Below, piece by piece: positions 1 through 11,777 of a DNA stretch of 64,000 bases. Position numbers and translations under genes: made by a program. Source of the stretch: Saposhnikovia divaricata (taxonomy: Eukaryota > Streptophyta > Magnoliopsida > Apiales > Apiaceae); contig CM071596.1 in the NCBI GenBank assembly GCA_036435485.1, positions 59,507,001 to 59,571,000 on the forward strand, given 5' to 3'. The notes beneath the pieces are model-generated. The model made no database searches and had not been told where the DNA came from. It was given only the letters and a program-made list of their open reading frames with translations. Every line of letters begins with the position of its first letter. Positions within the stretch are counted from its first letter, which is position 1.

Positions 1-612
1 AGTTGTCCTGACAAGTCCCATTGGGAAGCATTGGATAGAGTTCTTAAATATCTGAAAGGTACACAATCCCTAGGTTTGCATTACAGGAGATTTCCTGATG
101 TGATTGAGGGATACAGTGATGCAAGTTGGATAGCTAAGAAATCTGGTACCAATGGTGTGACAGGTTATGTATTCACTCTTGCTGGTGGAGCAATTTCCTG
201 GAAGTCGTCTAAATAGACGATTATAACTCGGTCTACTTTTGAGGCTGAGTTGTGTGCACTAGATGCCATGGGGACGGAGGCTGAATGGTTACATGGACTT
301 ATGTCTATGATACATATAATCAGTAGACCGCTTCCAGCTTTTGCTGTTTATTGTGATAGCCGTACAACTATCGACAAGATAAACAGTAAAAAGTATAACG
401 CTAAAACCAAGAGACATATCCAAGTTAGGCTTAAGTCTATAAGGGGTTTAGTGTCTGACAGGGGCATTGCTATTGAGTTCATTGGTACTCAAGATAACAT
501 AGCAGATCCTTTGACTAAAGGACTTGAACATGTGGTAGTTCTTAAGTCGGGGTTGGGGATGGGACTGATAGCCCAACATGATTCATCTTCGGTAGGAACC
601 CAATACATCTGA
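1..612 (+). pseudogene. copia RNase H, C-terminal part of pol (element A)
   Basis: This reading frame encodes the end of a copia polyprotein: a KYLKGT motif, GYSDASWI, GYVFTLAGGAISWKSS, FEAELCALD, VYCDSRTTID and the terminal NIADPLTKGL typical of the copia RNase H C-terminus. One in-frame TAG at 214-216 follows SWKSSK, where relatives have glutamine, so this copy is broken by a likely CAG to TAG change. The frame is otherwise open to 610-612. The start lies outside the window. Confidence 0.9.
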
Positions 613-1143
613 GAGGAGATCCCTTGAAGTGTATTCAATGTGGTATTAACAAGTCGAAAGGGTGAGTTAGTAGTACCTTTATCTATAGATTGATACTTAC
701 GTATCTGAAGTCTATCCCCTGAAAAACTCTAAGGTACTGTTACTGCAAATAAAGCTTGAAGTTTTAAAAACTATTAATGGGGTCAAGTCTTTAAGACGAG
801 ATGGTAGCAGTTCATCTCTGGAGATGCCCAGCTAAGAGAATGTAATTGTGAGGTCACAATTAGAGGAAAGGGTTATTCCTCGATGCATTCGACGAATAGG
901 ATCGAGACATGACCATTAATGTCTCAAAGCCGTAGATTATTACCATAGCCTTTGACATGTCATCGTCTATGGAGTGTGATTACATCAAACGGGTAAAGAT
1001 TCAAGGTGAAATATTTCATCTATATCCGGTGATCATCGAAGTAGGGGAATTAGGAGCGGTTCAAACCTTGATCGGTACTGTCTCTGAAAAACATGTCATA
1101 TTTAAAATCCGTAATATATTTCTAATATGGATTTGTGGGGGAT
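613..1143 (+). other. 3' untranslated region and polypurine tract of element A
   Basis: There is no convincing coding sequence between the pol stop and the LTR. The stretch ends with the purine-rich GTGGGGGAT directly before the LTR start TGTTAGAAAATGG, which is the normal place for plus-strand priming. Short open frames here on either strand show no similarity to known retroelement proteins and look like chance. Confidence 0.7.
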
Positions 1144-1660
1144 TGTTAGAAAATGGAAGATTGAGGTCTTTATTTTGTAGGCTCCTCAATGTATTTCCGA
1201 AATCTAAAAATTGAAATTTCATTCTTTTATCAGGAATTGAAATTTGTAATATGGATCTAAGATTTTTTTTAGTGGAATCCATAAAGAATTAAGGGCCAGT
1301 TGCTTATTTGAAACGGGTATGTGAGTTATCTCACATTGATATGAAAATTGATTTGAAGTTAATTTATATTATTAAATATAAAATAATTACTTAATTAATT
1401 TCATCCGGTTATTCAAGCTTGCATGTACTAGTCGGTAATATATTAAAATAGCAGCTTGAAGAGTTGTATTGCTAGCTTGAAGAGGTGTAGTATTTAATTC
1501 AAGTAGGTTGCATGACTTGTATTAAAATAGTCAAGTAGCTTGCATGAATTGGTGGGCAGGTGTTTCATTACCAAATGAAAAGGTCGGCCATACACTAATA
1601 AATGATTTATTCAATTGTTAGTCATGACTAGTCTAGTGCCAGCTCTCTAGTTTATTGAAG

Positions 1661-1668
1661 TATAAATA
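1661..1668 (+). promoter_or_regulatory. TATA box of LTR A
   Basis: TATAAATA is followed by GAGG, a strong plant TATA context, in the middle of the LTR where the U3 promoter is expected. Confidence 0.6.
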
Positions 1669-1774
1669 GAGGCATTCGGCTAACATAAAAAATGTACCTC
1701 TCTCATACAACTCTCTCGTACTACTTATATATATCTGTTATAAATTCTCTGCTCTTCTCTCACTTTTATATACA

Positions 1775-1776
<2 letters not shown>

Positions 1777-1856
<80 letters not shown>
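1777..1856. repeat. (AT)n microsatellite
   Basis: About 40 AT dinucleotides are interrupted by one C near 1830. The tract lies inside LTR A downstream of its TATA box, so it would be transcribed into the leader. It is likely length-variable. Confidence 0.95.
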
Positions 1857-1861
<5 letters not shown>

Positions 1862-2268
1862 ATATTTTATAAATATATATCCGGGATTTTATTTGGCGAA
1901 CTGAGGTAATCGTCGCTGTTGCTTGTACACTGTCTGTGCTGTGCTCAAGCGCTGCTGTTTTATCCTGGGAGGGAAATCGCAAGAACTATCACAGTAAGTG
2001 GGGCGATTATTTCTTCAAGAACAGTTAGGTCCTTAGGATCTAACGACTCAGCTGTTGTTACTGTTTGTTACTGTTATTTTGGAAAGCAAATCAGAAAGCT
2101 ACAGAAAAGCTAAGGATTTCTTTTCACTCTTTTTAATTACAGTCATTGATTATTTGTTTGTTTTACCATATTTGTTGTTTGATATCGGTTTCGTTAATAA
2201 TTATTTGTTCTTAATTTGTAATATATAATATTGATATAACTGCCTTATTTGTGAAATTTTTTCCAACA

Positions 2269-3989
2269 GTATGTTCATGTATCAGTACACATATATATGT
2301 ACCATGTTGAATTAGTTATTGCGTAAATGAAGCCTAATTCTATAAGTATAATGTAAATTAATTAGTAGATATTGGCTATTGTGATTCTTCGTTTGGAAAC
2401 CTGATGAACTGGACTACTTAGCATGATTTTATGAATTGATATTATTGGGCCAATATTGTTATAGTACGTCTAGTTTATGATATTAATTGGTTTGCTAAAT
2501 ATTTCCGGAAGCAACTTATTATTTGTTTTTAAACAACAATTATGTATTGGTTATTCATGAGTTTATATGACATACTAACTTTGGCACCCTTGTCTATTCA
2601 TATTTTCATTGTAGTTAAATAGGTTTAAGCAAACATGTAACACATCAATGGAATTGTTTTCTAATCATGATTTTATTATTTTTATCTCATATTTTTATTT
2701 ATGTAGCAAGTTAATCTACATGATAACATTGGTCCTGCTCGTTCTTTTGCGTCACTGCCATGTGTATATTTGTTTTTAATTGAGTATATTAGTACTTTTA
2801 TATAGTGACTGGTCTTGTGTAGATATTGAATCATTAGAGAGTTTAAAGTGACATACTTGAGTATGAATAAATTTATCCTTTTTGTGCAATTTTTATAAGT
2901 ATAGGCCTCAAGCTTTAATTGTAAAAATTACTCGTTTACTTGCTCTGTTGCAGCATTTTGAAGCATCAGAGAACTATTTGTGACTTGTTATACTTGGACA
3001 AATCTATTTTCTTAGTACTAATGGACATTCCAAACATCTAGCATATGTAGATAATTTCTTACTGTGTCATCACGTGCACTCTATATTTACATGTTAGTGG
3101 GTGTTCAATGGTTTAACTTTATAGAAGTTTCTTTAGTTTTGTGCACCAGTTATGTAAGAATACCTCCCTGGATTTTGATAATAATTAGGTTTGTTTGATT
3201 ATTGATTTAATAGTAGGTTCTGTTGGTGTCATATTTGCTTCCGATATCAAGGTAAGTACTCTATCCAAACTTTCTAGTTATTTCAAAATTATATTTATAT
3301 TTTCTAAATTCTGTAATTATATTGTATGTTTTCGCTCAATTTATTGATATGAAAATTTGGATCAAGTGCAATTATTTTGAAGAGTATGATTTTGGATTTT
3401 TGTAAAAATACGAGCTTCGAAACCCCAGTTGAATCTTTGATCTGAAACCCTTAGTATATGCGCATAGTTCCGGAACTAAATTCTGATACCTCTCTAGGGC
3501 GCACTTAGGTGCAACTTCTGATACCTTAGTGAGGGACGCAATACTGAACTTCTGGACCGTGTCACCGGTTTATAGTGACTTCTGAACTTCTGGACCGTGT
3601 CACCGGTTTGTAGTGACCTTAGTTAGACTGGTGGTTAAAAAGTTATCGTTTTGTAAGTTATGAATTTCTGAAAATTTATTATCATTTTATACTGTATTTT
3701 ATTTATTGGATTTGACCCGCTGGTTTGTTTGGTTAGTTTGCTTGCTGGGCATGTTAGCTCACTCTTTTAATATTTCAGGTTTTGTTCGGTTCATTGGATT
3801 TGCGGGGAGCTTATAGTTGGATTTTTCTTAGATCGTGTCAAATATTTTTGGATAGCTGCGCTTACGTATGTGTTATGTGACTTAACTTGTAATAGAATTG
3901 TAATAGTTTTCTGTTAGAATTTTTTAGATTAAATTTTTTATTTTACTTTTGGCTCAGACTAACATTCCGAAAAAGTGCGGGATGTTACA
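2269..3989 (+). repeat. F1: solo-type LTR remnant, 3' portion
   Basis: The stretch is non-coding and ends GGGATGTTACA at 3989, a typical long-LTR terminus. Its 3' half is related to the F2 LTR at 41947-44347. Shared blocks are GGTAAGTAC near 3250, TAGTTCCGGAACTA near 3465, GGCGCAC...GTGCAAC near 3500, and an AGCTCA...AATATTTCAGG block near 3760. Its left part is cut by element A. The five bases after it are TAGCT; the matching left duplication is not visible. It interrupts an AGD exon. Confidence 0.7.
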
Positions 3990-4133
3990 TAGCTGTTGTG
4001 AACTTCTAGATGCACGTATCATATTTCTTGAAACAGGATTCTTTGCACAAGTATGTTCTTCGTTTGCTTGAAGATTCTGACGAGATGAACTTCCAGAAGA
4101 ACTACTTCCACTTGTTGGACTACAAGGGAAAAA
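3990..4133 (-). CDS. AGD-like exon 3 of 3, truncated by F1
   Basis: The exon has acceptor ATTCCAG and 48 open codons in phase with exon 2. It is serine-rich (SPTSGSSSSGSSSRQ) and ends RASRSSQQL, matching the low-complexity linker that precedes the ARF-GAP zinc finger in AGD proteins. The reading frame runs straight into the F1 LTR end at 3989, so the exon is interrupted rather than spliced. Confidence 0.75.
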
Positions 4134-4161
4134 CTGGAATATAGTTGAATTATTATATTTA

Positions 4162-4706
4162 TGTTAAATATAATTGATGTGGTTAATATCAGTGTTTAAG
4201 TTTTACAGGGAAAAACAGAGTTTAACTTGAAACTGGAAGCAGTCAGAGTTTAGTTAAACTCTGACAGTTGGAAGCTCGACAGAGTCTGCTAAACGCTGAC
4301 AAGAGGAAGCAGCTAAACTCTGTTGAAGAGAAGCGTTTGCTGGTCAGTAACAGAATTATTGAAGATAATTATGGAAGCGATATCTTTGAAGATTAGATAG
4401 CTATCAAAGAAGTCCTGCTGACTAGAAAGACGTGTAGCAATCGTAATTGATATCAATTGTATAGCTAATTTATAGGAGTATCAATTATTGATTGTATAGC
4501 AGCTGTATATCTTATAAATACAGTTAGGTTAACCCTAGAAGGGTATCGTGTAACGCAATATCATTTCATTGTAACCTAAGCAGCTCTCTGTGATATTTTA
4601 CATCACTGAGAGAGGAGTTAATTCCAAAACAGTTTTTAAAGTCTTTTAAGAACTTATTGTTATTCGCTCATACTTAGTTGATTATAATTGTGTATTCGGC
4701 CTAACA
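4162..4706 (+). repeat. 5' LTR of S1
   Basis: The LTR starts TGTTAAATATAATTG and ends CGGCCTAACA, 545 bp. TATAAATA lies at 4513-4520. A 9-bp perfect inverted repeat with a 2-bp spacer (CAGAGTTTA-GT-TAAACTCTG) lies at 4244-4263. The same sequence recurs at 15525-16069. Confidence 0.97.
4513..4520 (+). promoter_or_regulatory. TATA box of S1 5' LTR
   Basis: TATAAATA lies about 190 bp before the LTR end, a usual U3/R position. It is conserved at 15876-15883 in the 3' LTR. Confidence 0.6.
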
Positions 4707-4708
4707 AT

Positions 4709-4721
4709 TGGTATCAGAGCC
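4709..4721 (+). other. Primer binding site of S1 (tRNA-iMet)
   Basis: TGGTATCAGAGCC begins two bases after the LTR end and matches the 3' end complement of plant initiator methionine tRNA, the standard copia primer. Confidence 0.95.
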
Positions 4722-4766
4722 AATCTGTTAATTTAATACAGTTTAAGATCCACACAACTATAATCA

Positions 4767-7028
4767 ATGGTAGAAATTCCTCCTCCAACAATAGGCTCTA
4801 GTGCTGAGAAGGCTCAACCTACAACTGTGAGCTGATATGAGACAATCAGGGTTCCTGTTCTCAGGCCAGCAGAATACTCAACCTGGAAGGTGAAAATGGC
4901 TATATTTCTGGAGGCTACAGATCCAGAATATCTTGACATAATTTATGAAGGCCCTCATAAGCCTACAAAATTATCCGTCGTTACTGCTGGACAGGAAGCT
5001 AAATCTATTCCAAAGGAGAAGAAAGATTTGACTCCTGAGGACATTTCATCCATTCCTAAGGATGCAAAGGTTAGACATCTGCTTCATAGTTCATTGGATA
5101 ATGTTATGTCTAACAAAGTGATCAATTGTAAAACTGCAAAAGAGATCTGGGATGCCCTGGAGGTTAGATGTCAGGGAACTACTACAATCAAGAAGAATAG
5201 AAGGAACATACTCACACAGGAGTATGAACACTTTGAGGCTAGATCTGAAGAATCAATGACAGAAACCTTTGACAGATTCTGTAAGCTACTCAATGATCTG
5301 TCACTGGTTAATAAAGAATATGATCTAGAAGATTCAAATCTCAAGTTTCTTCTTTCTCTACCTGAAAAGTGGGATGTTAAGACTACCACTATTAGAGACA
5401 ACTATGATCTGGCTGACACTGATATTGATGAGATCTATGGGTTGCTCAAGACTCATGAACTGGAAATAGAACAGAGAAGCAGAAGATCAGGCAGGAAGTC
5501 AAAGTCTGTTGCTCTAAGAGTTGAAGAAAGACCCTCAAAGAAGGAAGCATCAAGGAAGAAAGCAAAAGGAAAAGCTTTGGTCATTCATTCGGAAAGTGAG
5601 TCATCAAACTCTGATGTTGACTCAAACACGGATGGATCATCTGATTCTGAAGATGATGAGGAAATGATGCAAATGGCTGCTTTGATGGTAAAGACCTTCA
5701 AGAAGATGGGATTCAAGAACTTCAAGAAGGGAAAGAGATTCTCCAAGAATGATTCAAAGTCTGACAGGAAGAATTTCAAAAAATCTGAGAGAAAGGATAC
5801 CAAATCTGGGAAGAGAGACAAGTTTGAGATTCAATGCTACAAGTGTAAGGAGATGGGCCACTATGCTCGTGAGTGCAAGAAGGGTAAAACTGAGAAGGCA
5901 CTCTTCACTAAAGGCAGAGATTGGGCAGACACCTCTGACTCAGATGAGGATGTGAACTATGCTCTCATGGCTACTACTGTTGATGAAGCTGAAGATTCTG
6001 AAAACAAGGTACCTCTAACTACCTATGCTTATAATACTGATGATATAACTGAATTGAGAATCTATCTTAAGGCTTTGCATATCAGTTATAGGGATCAGAC
6101 TTTAGAGAATGAGAGAATCAAAAATGAGAATTCTGAACTCAAAGAGAGAAATAAGGTTGTTGAAGAGAAACTTGAAAACATGCAACAAGTTCAGAAAGAA
6201 AGAGATGATGCTGTTTATCTAGAACAGGATTTGCTAGGAAAATATAAGCAACTTGAATCTGAGTTGGAGAAGGCAAATCACATAATTAAAACTTGGACTC
6301 ATTCTGGAAAAGACACTCAAGAGGTTTTTCAGTCAGACACAGTTGGTTTAGGTTATTGTGAGGGAGATGAACTTAGGTTTCAAAACAAAGTCAAAATAAG
6401 AACACATCTCCCATCTACAAAATTTGTTCATGGATTAAATGAACCTAATTCTGAAGCTGAAAAAGAAGCTGTTAAAAAAGAACCAGTAAAAAATATTGTT
6501 AAACAGGTTAATATTGGTTCAATAACAGATAAACAACTCAAGCATAAGCTTAAGGAGTTAAAATCTGTCAAGAAACAGAAAGTGTCTAGGAAGAATAGAA
6601 ATGGTAAAGTAGGCATTACTCAAGGTAATTATCCAATGCTTGCTACTTTTGCTCCAAGAAAGACATGCCATAACTGTGGTAGTACTAACCATCTTGCTAG
6701 TTTCTGCAGGAAGAACAAAAACATTAATTCTTTACCTTCCAAGTCTGAAGTAAAGAAAGATAATGTTAGAACTAGACCACAGACTTTATGTAAACATTGT
6801 GGAAGTACTTGGCATTCTATCTATACTTGCAGGGATTATCATGCTATTTATCATAACTACTATGAACTTAAGCCCAATTTGAAATGGGTTAGGGTTAATT
6901 CTACAAGTGTAAACTCTGATAAAGTTAGCTTAAACTTTGATAGTGTAAATTCTGCTGCTAAAGCTAACAAAATTAAGAAAGCCAAAGGATCCAAGCAAGT
7001 TTGGATCCTTAAATCTAATCTTCAGTAA
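4767..7028 (+). pseudogene. gag of S1
   Basis: This encodes the capsid/nucleocapsid protein. The likely start is ATG 4767, in frame with the long open part; a TGA at 4833-4835 cuts codon 23, so the currently open frame starts later, near 4890. An N-terminal UBN2-type gag domain contains LSCKTAKEIW-like residues (NCKTAKEIWDAL) and YEHFEARSEESMTETFDRF. It is followed by lysine- and serine-rich linkers, a coiled-coil stretch near residues 390-460, and three CX2CX4HX4C zinc knuckles (CYKCKEMGHYAREC, CHNCGSTNHLASFC, CKHCGSTWHSIYTC). At about 750 codons it is large for copia gag, as in Sireviruses. It ends at TAA 7026-7028 and pol follows in the +1 frame. Confidence 0.92.
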
Positions 7029-7038
7029 TTGTTTGTGA

Positions 7039-10000
7039 TTGCAGGGCATCAGGGAGAGTATCCTAGTCGTGGACAGTGGATGTTCAGGACAAATGATTGG
7101 AAATAAAGCCCTGCTATCAGAGTATGTTGAGAAGGCTGGCCCAAAAGTTTCCTATGGAGATGGCAACATAGGACTTACTCTGGGATATGGCAATATCAAT
7201 CTTGGAAGTGTCATCATCACAAATGTAGCTCTGGTTCCAGGACTCAAGCATGATCTGCTATCTGTGAGTCAAATCTGTGACAGAGGTTTTCATGTAGATT
7301 TTCAACCTGAATACTGTGAGGTTATCAGCAAAACCACGGGGAAAGTTGTTTTAGTTGGACAAAGGTGCAACAATATCTATGAAGCATGCTTGTTGACAAA
7401 CTCTGATGGAAAAACTATATGCCTGTCAATAAGAATGTCCAGTGAAGAGAGTTGGAAGTGGCATAAGAAACTCTCTCATTTGAATCTGAACAACATCAAT
7501 GAGCTGATAAGAAAGGATCTTGTTAGACGACTTCCAAAGTCTTTGTTAAATATTGATGGTCTGTGTGATTCATGTCAAAAGGCCAAACAGAGGAAGACTT
7601 CTTTCAAGAGCAAGTATGAATCTTCAGTTGTTGAGCCTTATTATCTTCTTCATGTTGATCTTTTTGGACCAGTAAACGTTATGTCTCTTGGAAGGAAGAA
7701 ATATGCTCTAGTCATTGTTGATGAACACACCAGATACACATGGGTGTATTTTCTAGCAAAGAAGGATGAAACTGCATTAACTCTGATGGAGCATGTAAAG
7801 CTGCTGGACAAAGGATCAAAACACAAAGTCAAAATAATCAGGAGTGATAATGGAACTGAATTCAGGAATGCAACAATGGAAGAATTTTGCAAGAACAGAG
7901 GATTGAAGCAAGAGTTTTCTGCACCTGGTACACCACAGCAAAATGGTGTAGTTGAGAGGAAGAACAGAACCTTAATAGAAGCTGCCAGAACTATGCTTGA
8001 TGAAGCAAAATTGCCAACCTATTTCTGGGCAGAAGCAGTTCAAACTACTTGTTTTACTCAAAATGCAACACTGATCAACAAGCATGGAAAAACACCATAT
8101 GAGATGGTGAGGGAAAAGAAGCCAAACCTGAAATATTTTAATATTTTTGGGTGCAAATGCTTTGTGTTGAAAACTCATCCTGAACAGTTGACCAAATTTG
8201 AGTTGAAAGCAGATGAAGGAATTTTTGTTGGCTATCCAGTGTCAACCAAGGCATTCAGAGTTTATAATCTGAGAACAAAGGTGATTATGGAATCTATTCA
8301 TGTGTCATTTGATGACAAGAAAATAACTGGACTTGAAGATGTTGATGAACATGATCAGTTGCACTTCGAAAATGAAGATCTAATCTCTGAGGAAATAAAC
8401 TCTGATGAAACCAGTCCAACAAACTCTGTTGATGCAAACTCTGAACCTCTACTGGTACACACAGAAGAAACCGTATAGACAGAACAAAGGAGAGAACCAG
8501 TTGAGGGGGAGCATGCAGAACAAATCTCTGATGACTCACATTCTGAAAGTGAGTTACTTGAAAAATCTGGATCAATCTCTGATGACTCAAACTCTGATAG
8601 TTCAAAATCTGACAACTTAAACTCTGAGAGATCAAATTCAGAAGGAGCCTCAGAGAATGAAGAAAGGCAACAATATGATCAGGAGAACACTGATCAAGGG
8701 GGAGGATCAACTGTTGATAGAAGTCATTTACCTTCAGCTAGGAAATGGACAAAATCTCATACACCTGATCTAATAATTGGAGATCTAGATGCAAAAGTCA
8801 GGACAAGAAGTGCTACAACAAATGAATGTCTATTTCATGCATTTCTGTCCAAATCTGAACCAAAGAAAGTGGAAGAAGCTCTTCAAGATGCTGACTGGAT
8901 AACAGCAATGCAGGAGGAGTTGAATGAATTTGAAAGAAATAAGGTCTGGAACCTTTTACCAAGACCAAAGAATAGATATGTTTTTGGTACTAAATGGGTT
9001 TTCAGAAACAAAACTGATAGTGATGGGGTTGTTACAAGAAACAAGGGCATACTTGTGGCCAAAGGCTATTCACAGCAAGAAGGCATAAACTATGATGAAA
9101 CTTTTGCTCCAGTTGCAAGGTTGGAGGCAATAAGAATCTTTCTAGCATCTGCTTCTCACAAGAAATTCAAGGTTTTTCAGATGGATGTGAAAAGTGCTTT
9201 TCTGAATGGAAAACTTGAAGAAGAAGTGTTTGTTGAACAACCACCATGATTTGTAGATCCCAAGTATCCAGATTATGTCTACAGGCTTGACAAGGCACTC
9301 TATGGACTTAAGCAGGCACCAAGAGCATGGTATGAGATTTTGGCTCAATTTCTTTTGGAAAGTGGGTTCAACAGAGGTACAATTGATAAAACCTTGTTCT
9401 ACTTCAAACTTGGTAATGATCTGTTATTAGTTTAAATATATGTAGATGACATAATCTTTGGGTCTACTAATGATATACTCTGTAAGAAGTTTGCCAAGCT
9501 CATGCAGTCCAGATATCAAATGAGCATGATGGGAGAGCTTAGTTATTTTCTAGCCTACAGGTGAAGCAAACAGATGATGGAATCTTTATCAATCAAGCAA
9601 AATATACCAGAAATCTTCTCAAGAAATTTGGCATGCTTGACTGTTCATCTGTAACAACTCCCATGGCAACAGCAACAAAGTTGGACAAAGACACAGGTTC
9701 ACCAGTGGATATGACAAGCTATAGAGGGATGATTGGGTCTCTTCTTTATCTAACAGCAAGCAGACCTGACATCATGTATGCAACATGTCTTTGTGCAAGA
9801 TTTCAGGCAGATCCAAGAGAACCACATCTAACAGCTGTGAAGAGAATTTTCAAATATCTTAAGGGCACCATAACTTTAGGTTTGTGGTATCCAAGAGAAT
9901 CAGACTTCAAGCTACTTGGTTACTCTGATGCAGACTTTGCAGGCTGTAAGATAGACAGAAAAAGTATCAGTGGAAGTTGTCAATTTCTGGGTGATAGACT

Positions 10001-10388
10001 TGTTTCTTGGTACAGCAAGAAACAGAAATCAATTTCTACATCTACAGCTGAAGCAGAGTATATTGCTACTGGTAGCTGTTTTGCACAGATTCTGTGGATG
10101 AAGAATCAATTGCTGGATTATGGATTGAGGTACAGTAAAATACCTATTTTCTGTGATAATCAAAGTGCTATTGCTATGACAGGTAATCCAGTACAGCATT
10201 CAATGACCAAGCACATCAACATAAGGTATCATTTTATCAGAGAGCATGTAGAGGAAGGTAACATTGAGCTTCATTTTGTGTCTACTGAACAGCAGCTTGC
10301 AGATGTCTTCACCAAGCCTTTGAGTGAAGCTACATTTACAAGGCTGGTAAATGAACTAGGAATGATCTCTGGTTTTGATTGGAGATAA
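7039..10388 (+). pseudogene. pol of S1: protease, integrase, reverse transcriptase, RNase H
   Basis: Domains in order are aspartic protease (VVDSGCSGQM), GAG-pre-integrase (WHKKLSHLN, CDSCQKAKQ), integrase with all three acidic residues (HVDLFGP, RSDNGTEF, GVVERKNR), reverse transcriptase (KWVFRNK, DVKSAFLNG, LYGLKQAPRAWYE, YVDDIIFGS) and RNase H (YSDADFAGC, STAEAEYIA, ADVFTKPL). Breaks are TAG at 8476, TGA at 9247 where the family has glycine, TAA at 9433 just before YVDD, and one base missing near 9551-9556, after which the frame changes. It begins just after the gag stop, in another frame, at TTGCAGGGC. It cannot make a full polyprotein. Confidence 0.95.
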
Positions 10389-11777
10389 TAGTTAGTTTCA
10401 AAATTTACTTGAAAAATATGTTGCTCATGTTTCTGTGATTTCATGTCTGTACTTAGAAACTTTTCATGTGTTACTATGACTGTTAACATGCTCTGTATGT
10501 CAAAATCTGTTGCAATAATGATTAAACTCTGATAAGACTCTAATTCTGTTTCTGTCTGAACATAAACACCGAAGAAGAAATATGTATGATGCATGATTCT
10601 CAGTAATTAGTCATGAATCCTTCTAAGTTATCTGTGATCTAATCTTAAACTGTTCTATATTTATAGCATCTCTTAGGTTATCTATCCTAAACTCTGAATC
10701 TGTAAACAGTGTGTGCATTAGCTCTCATGATTAACTTTTGATGTTGATGACTTCTAAACTCTGTTAGATAAACTCTGTTAGTTCAAACTCTGATAAGTTA
10801 GTTTCTGTTATTAGTCTACCCCCATAGCAAATATAGATAGGCTATTTAGAACTCCTTTGAGATTATGTTGTAACTAGGACGACCCAGGAACTTATTGGTA
10901 AAAAGTAAGGGCTAAAATTCTTTAATTTTTGGTGACTAGTCATAGACTAAGAAGACCCAGGAACTTATCAAAAGATAAGGACTAAAATTACTGGATTTTT
11001 GGTGACTAGTTCCAACCTCTGATTACTGGAGAAAAGAAAAGAATAAAAAAAATAGAATATATATTTTTTTAATTAGTTAGAAGGGGGTATAGGAAAATTC
11101 AGAGTTACTGTATATTATTCATCTTCTACAGAGTTTAGCATTCATCAGATATTAAGAGTTTACTATGAGAGTTTGTGCAAACAATGTTTACTGATTTATT
11201 TTATGGATTTTATAAAATATTAGATGCTCTAAATATTGAATTAGTAAACTCTGCTATACACACACTCATATTTACAACTGTGCAGTGTTTGAAAGGATTA
11301 CAGTAATAAAGTTGGAGAATTGGTAAACACTGTTGGATTTTGTTGAGTACTCTAAAGTAGTATTTTTTTTTCAGACAGAGTATATACTTGGATTACAAAG
11401 AGTTTTTGAAATTTACATGTGATATGTGCCAACTGTTTATTGGTGTCAGACAGTTAAAGCGTATTAGAAATAGGAGAGAGAATAGCAGTAATAATAGCCA
11501 TTATTACTGCGCGTGTAAACGGTTGTTCCACTATTTACGTGACACATGTCCCACTCACACACTTAACAAGAAATTGGTTGTGTGTTTAATGTCTAAACCG
11601 ATTGGGTTTTTAATTTTCAATTACAGATCTAATCAAAATCGGTTCATTATTCATTTTTTCACTTTTACACCCACGAACACACAACCTTACACACAATTTC
11701 TCTGTTATTCTCACTTAAGCATTTTAACAAACACTTTTCTACATATTCTCTTTTCTCAAAATTTCTAAACTGTTCTA
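10389..11777 (+). other. pol-ORF3 spacer of S1
   Basis: This AT-rich spacer is non-coding as far as I can see. It contains several AAACTCTG words (for example near 10750-10800) and an imperfect direct repeat of about 67 bp, 10873-10940 and 10946-11010, each ending GGTGACTAGT. The last 130 bases are pyrimidine-rich and resemble a 5' leader for the ORF3 transcript. A chance open frame at 11388-11768 has no recognisable content. Confidence 0.6.
10873..11010 (+). repeat. Tandem-like direct repeat in S1 spacer
   Basis: Two copies share GACCCAGGAACTTAT, AAGG(G/A)CTAAAATT and TTTTTGGTGACTAGT, separated by five bases. They differ at several positions. Confidence 0.8.

Larger units (their letters stand above)
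1..2268 (+). mobile_element. Ty1/copia retrotransposon A, 3' part only
   Basis: The window opens inside a copia element that continues to the left. Visible parts, in order, are the end of the reverse transcriptase/RNase H region, a 3' untranslated stretch, a purine-rich tract (GTGGGGGAT) and a complete 3' LTR. The domain order and RNase H motifs fix it as Ty1/copia on the plus strand. Five bases after the LTR (GTATG, 2269-2273) should match the target duplication on the unseen left side. The element sits inside the F1 LTR remnant, so it is younger than F1. Confidence 0.9.
1144..2268 (+). repeat. 3' LTR of element A
   Basis: The LTR starts TGTTAGAAA and ends TTTCCAACA, a nearly perfect terminal inverted repeat with canonical TG...CA ends, and it follows a polypurine tract. 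It is 1,125 bp long. A TATA box lies at 1661-1668 and an (AT)n microsatellite at 1777-1856 sits downstream of it. The 5' LTR is outside the window, so no age can be estimated. Confidence 0.85.

Noticed and set aside
7025..7044. A 20-base GT...AG intron between gag and pol of S1.
   Set aside because: Far below the minimum plant intron length. Only the acceptor-like context is kept, as a finding.
8294..8710. Minus-strand 138-codon frame over the serine-rich part of S1 pol.
   Set aside because: It is a shadow of the repetitive SDDSNSD coding in the sense frame.
11388..11768. 126-codon plus-strand frame just before ORF3 of S1.
   Set aside because: Composition is that of a translated AT-rich leader, and element B has no counterpart.
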